Shown here piece after piece: positions 25,672 through 32,345 of a stretch of DNA of 32,345 bases. The first letter of the stretch is position 1. Each line of letters begins with the position of its first letter. Under the pieces are notes generated by a model. The model had not been told where the DNA came from. It saw only the letters and a list, made by a program, of their open reading frames with translations, and did not search any database. The translations under genes were made by a program, and so were the position numbers. The stretch is from Lachnospiraceae bacterium (lineage in GTDB: Bacteria > Bacillota > Clostridia > Lachnospirales > Lachnospiraceae): NCBI GenBank assembly GCA_017621075.1, contig JAGATV010000035.1, positions 1 through 32,345 of the forward strand. Direction: 5' to 3'.

Positions 25672-27507
25672 ATGTACTCAGAGAATGTTATACAAACCAA
25701 TGAAATGAATGAAAAAACAATGAAGTTCCTGGATAAGTTTGTCAAGCGTGTCAAGGCGAATCCTCCGGGCGTGTGCCCTATCGCAGTACAGTTGTCTTTC
25801 CTGCAGAGCGCAAGGAGCCAGACCTGCGGAAAGTGCGTGCCCTGCCGTGACGGACTGGAACAGGTGGAGAATATGATGCGGGAGATCCTGGACGGCAAGG
25901 CCGACATCGACACCTTCAACAACATGGTGGAGCTTGCCAGGATGATCCAGGATACCGCAGACTGTGCCATCGGTTATGAAGCAGCCAATATCGTGCTTCA
26001 GAGCGTGGAACTGTTCAATGAAGAATACATGAACCATATTAAGAACCACAGATGTCAGGAGGAAGTGGGACAGAAGGTGCCCTGCATTTCCTATTGCCCT
26101 GCCCATGTGGATATTCCCGGATATATCGCACTGATCGGGGAGCACCGTTATGCGGATGCCATCAATCTGATCCGTCATGAGAATCCTTTTCCCACGGCAT
26201 GCGCCTTTATCTGTGAGCATCCCTGCGAGGAAAAATGCCGCAGAGATCTGCTCGACAGCCCTGTCAACATCAGGGGATTGAAGAAATTTGCAGTGGACCA
26301 GATCGCAGCCGACCAGGTAAAGGTCCCTGACTGTAACGTGGCAACAGGCAAAAGGGTAGCCATTGTGGGTGGAGGTCCTTCCGGTCTGACTACGGCATAT
26401 TACCTTTCCCTGATGGGTCATAAGGTGGTAGTGTTTGAAGAGAGGGATCAGTTAGGCGGTATGCTCCGCTACGGCATTCCCAATTATCGTCTGCCCAAGG
26501 ACAGACTGGATCAGGATATCAATGCCATTCTTTCCACGGGCAATATCGAGGTGAGATACCATGTTGCCGTGGGAAAGGATATTTCCATGGAGCAGCTTTT
26601 GGAAGAATATAACGCAGTCTACATAGCGATCGGCGCCCAGATCGGTAAATCTGTCAATGTAGAGGGCGTGGAGAGTAACGGCGTCTATTCCGCAGTGGAT
26701 ATGCTGGGGGAGATCGGCAGGGGCAATATCCCGGATTACACCGGCAAGAGAGTGGTCGTGGTAGGCGGCGGCAACGTGGCTATGGACTGTGCCCGTTCAG
26801 CGATCCGCTGCAACGCAAAGGAAGTAACCGTTATTTACCGCAGAAGACAGGTGGACATGACCGCACTGCCTTCAGAGATCCAGGGCGCCATTGAGGAGGG
26901 TGTGGAGCTCCTTACCCTGAATGCGCCTGTCAGGATCAATGCCGATGCAGAGGGAAATGTGTGCGGCTTCGTGGCACAGCCCCAGATCATCAGTGTATAC
27001 GACAGACAGGGCAAGCCTTCCGTGACCAAGGCCAACAAGGAAGAGATCGAAGTGCCCTGTGAAGTGGTGCTTATGGCTATCGGTCAGGATATCGTGTCCC
27101 AGCCTTTTGAGAAATACAGTGTGAATCCCAGAAGAAAGACTTTTGAGACCGAACCTACCACCAGAGTGAAGGGGTATGACAAGGTATTTGCAGGCGGCGA
27201 CTGTGTCTTCGGCCCCGCAACTGTCATCAAGGCTATCGGTGCAGGCAAAGTTGCCGCACTCAACATCGACGAATATCTGGGATATCACCACAAATATCTG
27301 GACGATATCAAGATCCCGTCCCCCAAGGACAATGACAGGACTCATTACGGCCGGGTACATCTGACGGACCGTTCCGCCCGTGAGAGAAAGACCAATTTTG
27401 AGCCGGTGGAGAACGGCATGTCCTACGACGAGGCAATGCAGGAGTGCCGCAAGTGCTTACGGTGCGATCACTTCGGATGCGGTGTAGTGGAAGGAGGCAG
27501 AGTATAA
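25672..27507 (+). CDS. Formate dehydrogenase-associated NAD(P)-binding flavoprotein, GltD-like with NuoF-type Fe-S head
   Basis: This 611-residue electron-transfer subunit starts with a NuoF C-terminal-type 4Fe-4S domain (Cys52, Cys55, Cys58, Cys98; CGKCVPCRDG). A GltD-like domain follows with Fe-S cysteines at 138-189, an FAD site (VGGGPSGLT, 232-240), an NAD(P) site (VVVGGGNVAMDCARSA, about 360) and FAGGDCVFGPATVIKAIGAG. It lacks the NuoF FMN/NADH fold and NuoE, so pyridine nucleotide must bind in the GltD part. The tail has Cys592, Cys595, Cys598 and Cys603 (CRKCLRCDHFGCG). AAGGAGG at 25660-25666 sets the start. Its stop overlaps the fdhA start by one base, showing coupling. Confidence 0.88.
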   Translation: MYSENVIQTNEMNEKTMKFLDKFVKRVKANPPGVCPIAVQLSFLQSARSQTCGKCVPCRDGLEQVENMMREILDGKADIDTFNNMVELARMIQDTADCAIGYEAANIVLQSVELFNEEYMNHIKNHRCQEEVGQKVPCISYCPAHVDIPGYIALIGEHRYADAINLIRHENPFPTACAFICEHPCEEKCRRDLLDSPVNIRGLKKFAVDQIAADQVKVPDCNVATGKRVAIVGGGPSGLTTAYYLSLMGHKVVVFEERDQLGGMLRYGIPNYRLPKDRLDQDINAILSTGNIEVRYHVAVGKDISMEQLLEEYNAVYIAIGAQIGKSVNVEGVESNGVYSAVDMLGEIGRGNIPDYTGKRVVVVGGGNVAMDCARSAIRCNAKEVTVIYRRRQVDMTALPSEIQGAIEEGVELLTLNAPVRINADAEGNVCGFVAQPQIISVYDRQGKPSVTKANKEEIEVPCEVVLMAIGQDIVSQPFEKYSVNPRRKTFETEPTTRVKGYDKVFAGGDCVFGPATVIKAIGAGKVAALNIDEYLGYHHKYLDDIKIPSPKDNDRTHYGRVHLTDRSARERKTNFEPVENGMSYDEAMQECRKCLRCDHFGCGVVEGGRV

Positions 27508-30200
27508 TGGTTTCACTGACGATTGACGGAAAGCAGATTTCCGTAGATGAAAATTTAACGATTTTAGAAGCTGCCCAGGAAGCTGACATCAAGATCCCCA
27601 CCCTCTGTTATCTGAAGGAGGTAAACGAGGTCGGCGCCTGTAAGATGTGCGTGGTGGAAGTGGAGGGAAAAGATCATCTGATCACTTCCTGCAATACCAG
27701 GGTGGCAGAGGGCATGGTAGTGCACACCGGTTCCGAGAGAGTCATTAACAGCCGCAAGCAGGTATTGAACATGCTTCTTGCCAACCATGATGTGAGGTGT
27801 TTCTCCTGTGGTAAGTCCGGCGACTGCCGTCTGCAGGATCTGTCCAATGAGTATGGCATCACCAAGTCCTGTTATGTGGGAAGCGCAGCCAAATATGAAG
27901 CCAAAAAGGAAAATCCTTTCTTAACCTATTATCCCGAGCTGTGCATCAATTGCCAGCGGTGTGTGAGCACCTGTAATAAAGTGGCCGGCAACGGAACGCT
28001 GCATAACGGCAAGATCGGTACAAGGACCCTGATCGACGCACCCTTTGGCCCCGACTGGAAGGAGACAGACTGTGAGTCCTGCGGCAACTGCGCAAGAGTG
28101 TGCCCTACCGGAGCTTTAGTGGCAAAGAACCGCAAGAAATATCAGGTGGGCAAAGTAGAGAAGGTGCTTACCACCTGCCCTCATTGTGCAACCGGATGTC
28201 AGTACTATCTGGTGGTAAAGGATAATGAGATCGTGGATGTGGAGCCGGCAAACGGTCCCTCCAACAAGAATCTTCTCTGTGTAAAGGGCAGATTCGGTTC
28301 CTTCAATTTTGTACATTCTCCTGAGAGGCTGAAGTATCCTCTCATCAAGAATAAAGAGACCGGAGAGTTTGAGAGGGCTACCTGGGATGAAGCCCTGGAT
28401 CTGATCGCTTCCAAATTCAATGAGATCAAGAAGCAGTACGGTTCCGACGCCCTGGCAGGTTTTGCCTGCTCCCGTTCCCCCAACGAGGACTGCTATATGC
28501 TGCAGAAGATGGTGCGCTGTGCTTTCGGCACCAACAATGTGGATAACTGTGCCCGTGTATGCCACTCTGCAACCGTTGCAGGTCTGGCCATGACTCTGGG
28601 CTCCGGCGCAATGACCAACCCTATCAGTGATATCACAAATGATGTGGATGTCATCATGTTGGTGGGTTCCAATCCTGAGGAAGCCCATCCCGTCATTGGT
28701 ATGCAGATCCGTCAGGCAGTGGACAGAGGCACCAGGCTGATCGTGGTGGATCCCAGAGATATCGGCCTTTCCAAGAGGGCGGACATCCATTTGAAGATCA
28801 AGCCCGGCACCAACGTGGCCTTCGCAAACGGCATGATGAATGTGATCATCAATGAGGGACTGGCTGATGAGGAATTTATCAGGACCAGGACGGAAGGCTT
28901 TGAAGAATTGAAGGAGATCGTAAAGGAATACACTCCGGAGAAGGTTGCCGAAATCTGTCATATCGATCCGGACCATTTAAGAGAAGCGGCTCTGATGTAT
29001 GCAAAGGCAAAGAAGGCTCCCATCATCTACTGTCTGGGCGTTACCGAGCATTCCACCGGTACTGAGGGTGTTATGTCCATGTCCAATATGGCGATGCTGG
29101 TGGGCAAGATCGGACGTTCCGGCTGTGGTGTGAATCCTCTGCGCGGACAGAATAATGTGCAGGGTGCCTGTGACATGGGTGCGCTGCCCGGCGATTTCCC
29201 CGGCTATCAGAAGGTTACCAATCCCGAGGTGGTGGCAAAGTTTGAGAGAGCCTGGGGCGTAAAACTTTCCAACAAGCCCGGCATGCACGCAACGGATGTG
29301 TTCGGTGCGGCCATCCGCAAGGAGATCAGAGGCCTCTTCATTTTCGGTGAGGACCCTGTTGTCACCGACGCCGATCAGAACCATATTAAGAAAGCGTTGG
29401 AAAGTCTTGATTTTCTGGTACTTTCCGACCTGTTCATGACAGAGACCGCCCAGTATGCGGATGTGATCCTGCCCGGCACCAGCTACGCCGAGAAGGAAGG
29501 TACTTTCAGCAATACCGAGCGCCGGGTACAGAGAGTCCGCAAGGCGGTAGAACTGGAAGGGGAAATGAGGCTGGATACCGATATCTTCATCGATCTGATG
29601 AATCGGATGGGTTATCCTCAGCCCAGGCTTACTGCGGAGGAGATCATGGACGAGATCGCTTCCGTGACGCCTATCTTCGGCGGCATCAGCCACAGAAGGC
29701 TGGATAAGGGTGAATCTATCCAGTGGCCCTGCCCGGATAAGAACCATCCCGGCACCCCCATCCTCCATGTGGGCAAGTTCTCCAGAGGACTTGGCTGGTT
29801 CTATCCTGCGGAGTATGTACCCAGCGCAGAGCTTCCCGACGAAGAATATCCTTTCATCCTGATGACAGGGCGTATCCTGTATCATTACAACACCAGAGCC
29901 ATGACAGGCAAGACCCCCGGACTGATGGAGAGAGAGGGTTCCTCCTTTATTGAGATCAACACGGAGGATGCTGCAAGGCTCGGTATTGAGAACGGAGAGC
30001 AGGTAAGGGTTTCCTCCAGACGAGGGACCATCATATCCACCGCAAGGGTGGGTGAGAAGGTTTCCCCCAGGGAGACATGGATGCCCTTCCACTTCCCTGA
30101 TGGAAATGCCAATGTGCTGACCAATGCAGCATTGGATAAATATGCAAGAATTCCGGAGTATAAGGTCTGTGCCATCAAGATCGAAAAGATCACGGAATAA
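27507..30200 (+). CDS. fdhA: Formate dehydrogenase catalytic subunit (Cys-type, molybdopterin)
   Basis: This 897-residue molybdopterin oxidoreductase interconverts formate and CO2. Visible in order: a 2Fe-2S ferredoxin domain (Cys34, 45, 48, 62), a His-Cys3 site (His94, Cys98, 101, 107), two 4Fe-4S sites (Cys146, 149, 152, 156; Cys189, 192, 195, 199), the Mo-domain cluster (Cys224, 227, 231, 258), then bis-MGD domains. The metal ligand in RVCHSATVAGL is Cys352 (TGC at 28560) with His353, so it is the Cys rather than selenocysteine form. The N-terminus resembles NuoG and suits electron transfer to the preceding flavoprotein. ATG 27507 with AAGGAGG at 27491-27497 is the start. A hairpin follows. 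Confidence 0.93.
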   Translation: MVSLTIDGKQISVDENLTILEAAQEADIKIPTLCYLKEVNEVGACKMCVVEVEGKDHLITSCNTRVAEGMVVHTGSERVINSRKQVLNMLLANHDVRCFSCGKSGDCRLQDLSNEYGITKSCYVGSAAKYEAKKENPFLTYYPELCINCQRCVSTCNKVAGNGTLHNGKIGTRTLIDAPFGPDWKETDCESCGNCARVCPTGALVAKNRKKYQVGKVEKVLTTCPHCATGCQYYLVVKDNEIVDVEPANGPSNKNLLCVKGRFGSFNFVHSPERLKYPLIKNKETGEFERATWDEALDLIASKFNEIKKQYGSDALAGFACSRSPNEDCYMLQKMVRCAFGTNNVDNCARVCHSATVAGLAMTLGSGAMTNPISDITNDVDVIMLVGSNPEEAHPVIGMQIRQAVDRGTRLIVVDPRDIGLSKRADIHLKIKPGTNVAFANGMMNVIINEGLADEEFIRTRTEGFEELKEIVKEYTPEKVAEICHIDPDHLREAALMYAKAKKAPIIYCLGVTEHSTGTEGVMSMSNMAMLVGKIGRSGCGVNPLRGQNNVQGACDMGALPGDFPGYQKVTNPEVVAKFERAWGVKLSNKPGMHATDVFGAAIRKEIRGLFIFGEDPVVTDADQNHIKKALESLDFLVLSDLFMTETAQYADVILPGTSYAEKEGTFSNTERRVQRVRKAVELEGEMRLDTDIFIDLMNRMGYPQPRLTAEEIMDEIASVTPIFGGISHRRLDKGESIQWPCPDKNHPGTPILHVGKFSRGLGWFYPAEYVPSAELPDEEYPFILMTGRILYHYNTRAMTGKTPGLMEREGSSFIEINTEDAARLGIENGEQVRVSSRRGTIISTARVGEKVSPRETWMPFHFPDGNANVLTNAALDKYARIPEYKVCAIKIEKITE

Positions 30201-30213
30201 GAGATATAACGAC

Positions 30214-30243
30214 AAGGCCGGAGGTAAGGATACCTCCGGCCTT
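30214..30243. terminator. Strong hairpin between convergent genes
   Basis: A perfect 13-bp GC-rich stem (30214-30226 with 30231-30243) with loop AGGA lies between fdhA and the convergent Spo0A-like gene. Neither side has a good T-tract, so it may act as a 3' stabiliser or factor-aided bidirectional terminator. Confidence 0.65.
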
Positions 30244-30256
30244 AGACGATGGACGG

Positions 30257-30631
30257 TCAGGCCTGTTTGTATTCCAGGCCCTTTAAGTAGAAATACAGCC
30301 TTGCAAGAAAGACTGAATTGGAGGGAACAGCTTTATCCGGCCGCACACAGTTCTTGAAGATGCTGTCGATGAATGCAAGATCGCCGTATAGCCATGCGGT
30401 GTTGATGGCGTGTCTGATGGCACGTTCCACTCTTGCGGGTTTGGTATGGAATTCTTTGGCAATATCGATATACAGCCCTTTCGTCACGGAATGAAGATAG
30501 CCGGGGTCGGCCATGATGAGCTTCATTGCGTGAATGATATAGCTGTATCCGTAGATGTTGGGTGGAATCCCTATGCTCAGGATCAGGTCATGGAGCAGAT
30601 TGTCATCGGTTTCAAAAAAGTCTGAATCCAT
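30257..30631 (-). CDS. Stand-alone Spo0A C-terminal (DNA-binding) domain protein
   Basis: This 124-residue protein aligns by eye along nearly all its length with the DNA-binding effector domain of Spo0A, the sporulation master regulator. Matching stretches are LHDLILSIGIPPNIYGYSYI, VTKGLYIDIAKEF, the recognition-helix region RVERAIRHAINTAW, and PSNSVFLARL. The phosphoacceptor receiver domain of Spo0A is missing, and there is no room for it upstream, so activity cannot be set by the phosphorelay in the usual way. ATG at 30631 with AAAGGAAG upstream is preferred; a TTG at 30694 in frame has no site. It is the only - strand gene and is divergent from the XRE regulator. Targets are unknown. Confidence 0.85.
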   Translation of the reverse strand: MDSDFFETDDNLLHDLILSIGIPPNIYGYSYIIHAMKLIMADPGYLHSVTKGLYIDIAKEFHTKPARVERAIRHAINTAWLYGDLAFIDSIFKNCVRPDKAVPSNSVFLARLYFYLKGLEYKQA

Positions 30632-30697
30632 AGATTCGTTCTTCCTTTCTACAAAAAAGTCTGATAAAAATGCTACATTGCCATCATATTTCAAATA

Positions 30698-30726
30698 TTG
30701 ACAAGAAAAAATATTAAAGGTAACAT
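30698..30726 (+). promoter_or_regulatory. Promoter of the XRE-S24-like regulator gene
   Basis: TTGACA (30698-30703), exactly 17 bp, TAACAT (30721-30726). The -10 lies in GTAACATTTA, a 10-mer that also forms part of the inverted repeat before the CAP-domain gene. The 148-base divergent gap holds this promoter and presumably one for the - strand gene. Confidence 0.7.
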
Positions 30727-30779
30727 TTATTTTGTAAATTTATTGTGTAAAGTATGTCGAGAAAGACACGGGTGGGAAA

Positions 30780-31466
30780 ATGATCAATGAACGTTTGAGA
30801 GATTTGCTGGCCGACAGGAACTTGTCTATCGGGGAGTTTGCGGAGATGTGCGATCTGCCGTTTGAGACTGTGAGGAATATCTATTACGGGAGAACCACGG
30901 ATCCTAAAGTGTCAACCCTGATGAAGATGAGCAGAGCATTAGGGCACAGCGTCAATTTCATGATGGGAGAAAGTCCCCTTGCCCGGGAGGAAGGAATCCT
31001 TCTGGAGTATTACAGAATGTGCGGCAACCACGGGAAGAGCCTCATCGAGCTGGTGGCCAAGTACGAGGCCACCACGGCAAAGGCGGAGCGGGAGAGCATG
31101 GACCGTCACAAGATCCCCTGTCTGATCGCCAACAGCGATATTATTGAAGGCATCGATTATGAAAGGTGCGAGGTGGTGGAAATAGAGACTGCTGCCAGGG
31201 ATGCCTTTACCGCCATTAAGCTGATGTTCAATGACCTTGTGCCTGCATACTGCAAAGGGGATGTGATCCTTTTGGAAAACCGTTTTCCGAGGCATGGGGA
31301 AAACGCAGTGTTTTTCATAAGAGGCAGGGCTTTTATCAGAAAGTTTCTGGAAGAGGAGTCGGGATACCGTCTGAAATGTCTGCACCGCAGGGGAGAGGAT
31401 TTCCTCTGTAAGAGAATGGATCAGGTGGAGTACATAGGCACCTGTATCGGTGTGGTGAGGGAATAG
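30780..31466 (+). CDS. XRE-family regulator with S24/LexA-like C-terminal domain lacking the catalytic Ser
   Basis: This 228-residue protein has an N-terminal helix-turn-helix (about 1-62; LSIGEFAEMCDLPFETVRNI) and a C-terminal domain (about 135-228) that follows the S24 peptidase fold of LexA and CI-type repressors (TAIKLMFNDLVPAYCKGDVI, then VFFIRGRAFIRKFLEE). In active S24 proteins the first stretch contains G-D-S-M-x-P; here the Ser position appears to be Asp152, and the Lys position is Arg187 or Lys188. Self-cleavage is therefore unlikely and the domain may serve for dimerisation or ligand sensing. Start has GGTGGG upstream. It may regulate itself and its divergent neighbour. Confidence 0.82.
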   Translation: MINERLRDLLADRNLSIGEFAEMCDLPFETVRNIYYGRTTDPKVSTLMKMSRALGHSVNFMMGESPLAREEGILLEYYRMCGNHGKSLIELVAKYEATTAKAERESMDRHKIPCLIANSDIIEGIDYERCEVVEIETAARDAFTAIKLMFNDLVPAYCKGDVILLENRFPRHGENAVFFIRGRAFIRKFLEEESGYRLKCLHRRGEDFLCKRMDQVEYIGTCIGVVRE

Positions 31467-31500
31467 CCGCAAAAATCACGACAAACCGTGAAAAAACCTA

Positions 31501-31529
31501 TTGACATTTCCTTAAGAAGGGTCTATACT
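31501..31529 (+). promoter_or_regulatory. Promoter of the rimP-nusA operon
   Basis: TTGACA (31501-31506), 17-bp spacer, TATACT (31524-31529): a near-consensus housekeeping promoter, the best in the window. Confidence 0.88.
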
Positions 31530-31557
31530 AAACAAAGATTATGATAGTTACTAGAGT

Positions 31558-31594
31558 AAGAGTGGCAAACGCCACTCTTTCTTGTTTGTTTGGA
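31558..31594 (+). terminator. Leader terminator / attenuator ahead of rimP
   Basis: A perfect 9-bp stem (AAGAGTGGC at 31558-31566 with 31571-31579), loop AAAC, is followed by a T-rich tail broken by C and G. It lies about 20 bases after the expected transcript start and 55 before the rimP ribosome binding site, so it should end some transcripts early. Two more small hairpins follow (CCAC/GTGG at 31594-31604; palindrome TCCCCGGGGA at 31611-31620). NusA-dependent control of its own operon leader is reported in Bacillus subtilis. Confidence 0.75.
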
Positions 31595-31648
31595 CCACAA
31601 CGTGGAGAGATCCCCGGGGACCGGACAGAAACAAAACAGGAGGATGCT

Positions 31649-32113
31649 ATGTCCCAGAGAGAAAGCTATGAGACAAAGACAGAGGAACTGCTTTTGCCCA
31701 TTACTGAAAAGTACGGCGTAGAGATCTACGACGTGGAATATGTGAAGGAGGGCAGCGATTATTACCTGAGGGCTTACATCGACAAGCCGGAGGGAGTGAA
31801 CATCACCGACTGCGAAAATGTGAGCCGGGCGTTATCGGATGCACTGGATGAGAAAGATTTCATAACGGATGCCTACATCCTGGAGGTGAGCAGCCCCGGT
31901 CTGGGGAGAACTTTAAAGAAAGATAAGCACCTTGCAAAGAGCATCGGAAGTAAGGTGGAGGTCAAGCTGTTCAAAGCTTTGGAGAAGCGGAAAGAATTTT
32001 CCGGTATCCTGGAGAGCTTTGACAAAGAAACCATTACGATCAATGAGGACGGAACGGAACTGACTTTTGAACGGCCGGCCGTGGCACTGATCCGTCTTGC
32101 ACTGGATTTTTAA
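31649..32113 (+). CDS. rimP: Ribosome maturation factor RimP
   Basis: This 154-residue cytoplasmic protein helps assemble the 30S ribosomal subunit. The N-terminal alpha-beta domain (GVEIYDVEYVKEG, YLRAYIDKPEGVNITDCE) and the C-terminal SH3-like barrel are both visible, with the family motif LEVSSPGLGRTLKKDKH between them. ATG 31649 is preceded by AGGAGG at 31638-31643; the frame extends upstream into the leader hairpin, which is not coding. It is the first gene of the rimP-nusA operon. Confidence 0.96.
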   Translation: MSQRESYETKTEELLLPITEKYGVEIYDVEYVKEGSDYYLRAYIDKPEGVNITDCENVSRALSDALDEKDFITDAYILEVSSPGLGRTLKKDKHLAKSIGSKVEVKLFKALEKRKEFSGILESFDKETITINEDGTELTFERPAVALIRLALDF

Positions 32114-32158
32114 AACAATACGAAAAAGATTTGGCAAAAAGCCGGAATGGAGGAAATG

Positions 32159-32345
32159 ATGAACAAAGAATTGATGGAGGCACTTGACATCCTGGAGAAG
32201 GAGAAAGAGATCAGCAAGGAGACGCTGTTCGAGGCGATCGAGAACTCTTTACTTACTGCCTGCAAGAATCATTTTGGGAAAGCTGACAATGTGAAGGTGG
32301 AGATTGACAGGGATACCTGCGATTTCCTGGTATATGCAGAGAAGG
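32159..32345 (+). CDS. nusA: Transcription termination/antitermination factor NusA (3' cut by window end)
   Basis: Only the first 62 residues are in the window. MNKELMEALDILEKEKEISKE followed by LFEAIENSLLTACKNHFG is the standard NusA N-terminal RNA-polymerase-binding domain. GGAGG at 32149-32153 is 5 bases before ATG 32159; the adjacent in-frame ATG 32156 is too close. It follows rimP by 45 bases, the usual order. NusA acts on RNA polymerase in pausing and termination, including, by analogy, at its own leader terminator upstream. Confidence 0.95.
   Translation, partial: MNKELMEALDILEKEKEISKETLFEAIENSLLTACKNHFGKADNVKVEIDRDTCDFLVYAEK

Noticed and set aside
28560-28562. Possible selenocysteine in formate dehydrogenase
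   Set aside because: The codon at the metal-ligand position is TGC, so the enzyme is Cys-type and no SECIS element is needed.
28977-30215. Long open frame of 412 codons on the - strand opposite fdhA
   Set aside because: It mirrors the codon bias of fdhA, has no ribosome binding site or recognisable domain, and lies wholly opposite a clear enzyme gene.
30632-30694. Upstream TTG start adding 21 residues to the Spo0A-like protein
   Set aside because: No ribosome binding site precedes it and it overlaps the opposite promoter; ATG at 30631 has a good site.

Overview
The window reads as chromosomal DNA from a Gram-positive, spore-former-related anaerobe of the Clostridia, most likely a gut Lachnospiraceae (inference). 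The support is a single-chain PurL carrying its own glutaminase domain, a perfect CIRCE operator ahead of groESL, strong AGGAGG-type ribosome binding sites, a Spo0A-type DNA-binding domain, the rimP-nusA gene order, and intracellular GH26 and GH43 glycosidases. Nearly every gene is on the + strand; one short gene (30257-30631) is on the - strand. I saw no insertion sequence, phage gene, CRISPR array, tRNA or rRNA.

Layout. 1-3350 is purL, cut by the window start and split by a one-base excess in a run of seven C. 3448-8904 is a set of separate housekeeping and accessory genes: a GH26 mannanase-like enzyme, a degenerate EAL-HDOD protein, a MATE exporter, an HD phosphohydrolase, and a DUF1905 plus C39-like cysteine-peptidase fusion. 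9016-11200 is the groESL heat-shock operon with phased A-tracts, promoter, CIRCE and terminator. 11210-13983 holds a GtrII-like membrane glucosyltransferase, a small unknown protein, an SdpI-family membrane protein and a decayed membrane-protein gene; the last two are more AT-rich than their surroundings. 13993-15555 is a GH43 glycosidase whose end overlaps the next gene.

15542-24737 is the main feature: a tightly packed molybdenum-cofactor and molybdate-uptake block. The order is fdhD, moeA, mobA-mobB fusion, a second MoeA/Mog-like protein with a cysteine-rich tail, moaC, modA, modB, modC, moaA and a MOSC-Mog fusion. After a secreted CAP-domain protein (24832-25521) comes the likely client: a two-gene formate dehydrogenase (25672-30200) made of a GltD-like flavoprotein with a NuoF-type iron-sulfur head and a Cys-type molybdopterin catalytic subunit. 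ModABC would import molybdate, MoaA/MoaC/Mog/MoeA/MobAB would build the bis-MGD cofactor, FdhD would sulfurate it, and the dehydrogenase would exchange electrons between formate (or CO2) and a pyridine nucleotide or ferredoxin. MPT synthase (moaD/moaE) is not in the block.

30257-31466 is a divergent regulator pair: a stand-alone Spo0A C-terminal domain on the - strand and an XRE protein with an S24-like domain that lacks the usual Ser. From 31501 the rimP-nusA operon begins with a near-consensus promoter and a leader terminator, and nusA runs off the end.

The strongest leads for a second look are the shared C-terminal CxxCxxCx4CG motif in the MoeA-like protein and the dehydrogenase flavoprotein, the DUF1905-C39 fusion, the stand-alone Spo0A domain next to the dehydrogenase, the phased A-tracts upstream of groES, and the rimP leader attenuator. 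No wholly new system is proven by the sequence alone.
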